From Bacillota bacterium (GTDB lineage Bacteria > Bacillota_E > Sulfobacillia > Sulfobacillales > Sulfobacillaceae): a stretch of DNA of 14,795 nucleotides. Shown here one piece after another: positions 13,305 through 14,795 of this stretch. A program made the translations under genes and the position numbers. The stretch lies in the NCBI GenBank assembly GCA_021820645.1, contig JAKADJ010000024.1:1-14795 (forward strand), written 5' to 3'. The stretch's first letter is position 1. Every line of letters starts with the position of its first letter. The notes beneath the pieces were generated by a model. It worked only from the letters and a program-made list of their open reading frames with translations, ran no database searches and was not told the origin of the DNA.

Positions 13305-14795
13305 ATGAAGGCCGACGAGATTCGCCGCCGATTTGTTACTTTCTTTGAAGCACACGATCATTACCGGGTGCCAAGCTCTCCGTTGGTGCCCGCAGGTGAT
13401 CCGACCCTCTTATTTACGAACTCGGGCATGGTGCAATTCAAAGACGTCTTCATGGGCAAAGAGACGCGCCCGTACCAACGTGCGGTTTCGGTGCAAAAAT
13501 GCATGCGGGCCGGTGGTAAGCACAATGATCTAGACCAAGTGGGCAAGACCGCCCGGCATCAAACATTTTTTGAGATGTTAGGTAATTTTTCGTTTGGAGA
13601 CTATTTCAAGGCTGAGGCAATACGTCTAGCGTGGGCTTTTCTGACAGACGACCTGCAATTGAATCCCGACATCCTGTGGGTAACAGTACATCACACCGAT
13701 GATGAAGCGGCGCGCCTGTGGACTGAGGTGGCGGGAGTTGACCCGAGCCGCATCGTGCGCCTCGGCGATGACAATTTCTGGGCTATGGGTGATACGGGAC
13801 CGTGTGGACCGTCAAGTGAGATTTTTGTGGACCGGGGTCCCTTTTATGCATGCGGGCCCGACTGTGGGCTCGGCCGCTGCGAATGTGACCGTCTTCAAGA
13901 GATTTGGAATTTGGTATTTATGCAATATGATCGGAGAGCGGACGGTACCTTGACCCCGCTGCCCAGCCCCAGCATCGATACCGGTATGGGGCTAGAGCGG
14001 CTTGCGGCGTATCTACAAGGGGTCGATACCAACTTCGATACTGATCTTATTCGGCCGCTTATCGATCGGGTTGCGGAACTGTCGGCTCACCCCTATAGCC
14101 CGGGGCCGGAAGGTATGGCCCACCGTGTGATTGCGGACCATATTCGGTCCGTGACATTTTTATTAGCAGAGGGTGTATCCTTTAGCAACTCGGACCGAGG
14201 CTACGTGATGCGACGTATCTTACGTAGAGCCGTCCGATATGGGCTCTCATTAGGGTTTGACGAGCCGTTTTTGTGGAAATTGGTATCTCTGGTGGGCGAG
14301 ATCATGGGCGATGCCTATCCCGAGGTGATTCAGGGAACCTCAGTGATCGAGCAACACGTCCGCGACGAAGAGGCGCGCTTTCGGGTCACTCTAAAGGCCG
14401 GTCTGAGAGTGTTGGACGAACAGTTGTCGGGTCTCACTGCAGGAGACATGCTTTCTGGGGAGACCGCGTTCCTGCTGGCGGACACGTATGGGTTTCCGCT
14501 CGACCTGACCGTCGATGCGGCTTTGGAAAAGCGCATTACCGTGGACCACGAGGGATTTAATCGACTCCTTCAAGAGCAGCGCCAAAGAGCGCGTGATGGG
14601 CGCTCCAAAGCATCGTTCGGGTTGCCCCAACAGGGCACCACGACCTTTTTAGGATACGACTCTTATCACGTCACCCAAGAGCCTTTAAGAACGCTCTATA
14701 TCGGCGAGGACCAGGTGACCCGATTGGTGACCGGAGAGGTGGGCTGGGCCTGGTTCAGTCGCACGCCGTTTTACCCAGAAGGAGGCGGGCAGGTC
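13305..14795 (+). CDS. alaS: Alanine--tRNA ligase, 5' part (runs off the window)
   Basis: The first 497 codons of alanyl-tRNA synthetase are present and open to the window edge; family members have about 870-880 residues. The class II catalytic core shows RHQTFFEMLGNFSFGDYFK (84-102), GDTGPCGPSSEI (162-173), IDTGMGLERL (224-233) and DRGYVMRRILRRAVRYG (297-313). A four-cysteine insertion, C183, C187, C192 and C194, precedes DRLQEIWNLVFMQY, as in many bacterial AlaRS. FLLADTYGFPLDLT (389-402) starts the connecting region, and FYPEGGGQV (489-497) is the beginning of the editing domain, whose zinc ligands and the C-Ala domain are outside. The start is ATG at 13305, 5 nt after a G-run (13295-13299). 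It has its own promoter and so forms a separate unit from the upstream genes. Confidence 0.96.
   Translation, partial: MKADEIRRRFVTFFEAHDHYRVPSSPLVPAGDPTLLFTNSGMVQFKDVFMGKETRPYQRAVSVQKCMRAGGKHNDLDQVGKTARHQTFFEMLGNFSFGDYFKAEAIRLAWAFLTDDLQLNPDILWVTVHHTDDEAARLWTEVAGVDPSRIVRLGDDNFWAMGDTGPCGPSSEIFVDRGPFYACGPDCGLGRCECDRLQEIWNLVFMQYDRRADGTLTPLPSPSIDTGMGLERLAAYLQGVDTNFDTDLIRPLIDRVAELSAHPYSPGPEGMAHRVIADHIRSVTFLLAEGVSFSNSDRGYVMRRILRRAVRYGLSLGFDEPFLWKLVSLVGEIMGDAYPEVIQGTSVIEQHVRDEEARFRVTLKAGLRVLDEQLSGLTAGDMLSGETAFLLADTYGFPLDLTVDAALEKRITVDHEGFNRLLQEQRQRARDGRSKASFGLPQQGTTTFLGYDSYHVTQEPLRTLYIGEDQVTRLVTGEVGWAWFSRTPFYPEGGGQV

Noticed and set aside
1..14795. CRISPR arrays, insertion sequences, tRNA or rRNA genes, phage genes
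   Set aside because: No regularly spaced repeats, transposase or integrase frames, or recognisable RNA genes were seen; the window is dense housekeeping and respiratory coding sequence.

Overview
The window reads as a chromosomal segment of a moderately GC-rich Bacillota (Firmicutes) bacterium. The distal half (Rrf2 regulator, mnmA, a YrrD-like PRC-barrel protein, a small zinc-ribbon protein, a tiny membrane protein, an AI-2E permease, alaS) follows the order I recall from Bacillus subtilis (cymR, yrvO, trmU, ... yrrD, yrzR, yrzQ, yrrI, alaS), and rarA/mgsA lies upstream as in that locus. Strong GGAGG ribosome binding sites and frequent GTG/TTG starts fit. The mix of Firmicutes gene order and an actinobacterial-type complex II suggests a deep lineage such as Sulfobacillus/Thermaerobacter, but this is inference. 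All genes are on the + strand and no stretch over 300 bases lacks a gene.

Region 1 (1-2762): a structured leader with two consecutive hairpins, then a tightly packed group of trxA (thioredoxin with a WCVPC active site), a PLP-dependent low-specificity threonine aldolase, and rarA (AAA+ ATPase of the MgsA/RarA family). Gaps are 1 nt or overlapping, so translation is probably coupled.

Region 2 (2763-9583): two complete but unrelated-looking respiratory complex II operons in tandem. Operon I (2882-6188) is membrane anchor-SdhA-SdhB, with a single five-helix anchor resembling the mycobacterial/actinobacterial Sdh1 (type F) subunit, a class reported to hold a membrane-embedded Rieske-type [2Fe-2S] cluster. 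A hairpin terminator candidate follows at 6208-6235. Operon II (6298-9583) is SdhC-SdhD-SdhB-SdhA, with two short three-helix haem-type anchors. The SdhB subunits differ in their [2Fe-2S] ligands: four Cys in operon I, and Cys/Cys/Asp/Cys (as in E. coli SdhB) in operon II.

Region 3 (9584-13205): a likely extended -10 promoter drives an Rrf2/IscR-type regulator with three conserved Cys, followed 1 nt later by mnmA (tRNA 2-thiouridylase). The cysteine desulfurase usually found between these two genes is absent. Then come the PRC-barrel protein, the zinc-ribbon protein, a small membrane protein and an AI-2E family permease.

Region 4 (13206-14795): a sigma-A-like promoter and the first 497 codons of alaS, cut by the window edge.

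The most noteworthy points are the tandem pairing of a type F (putative Rieske) complex II with a haem-type complex II, their location inside an otherwise conserved Firmicutes gene order, and the Fe-S-type Rrf2 regulator directly downstream of these Fe-S-rich operons.
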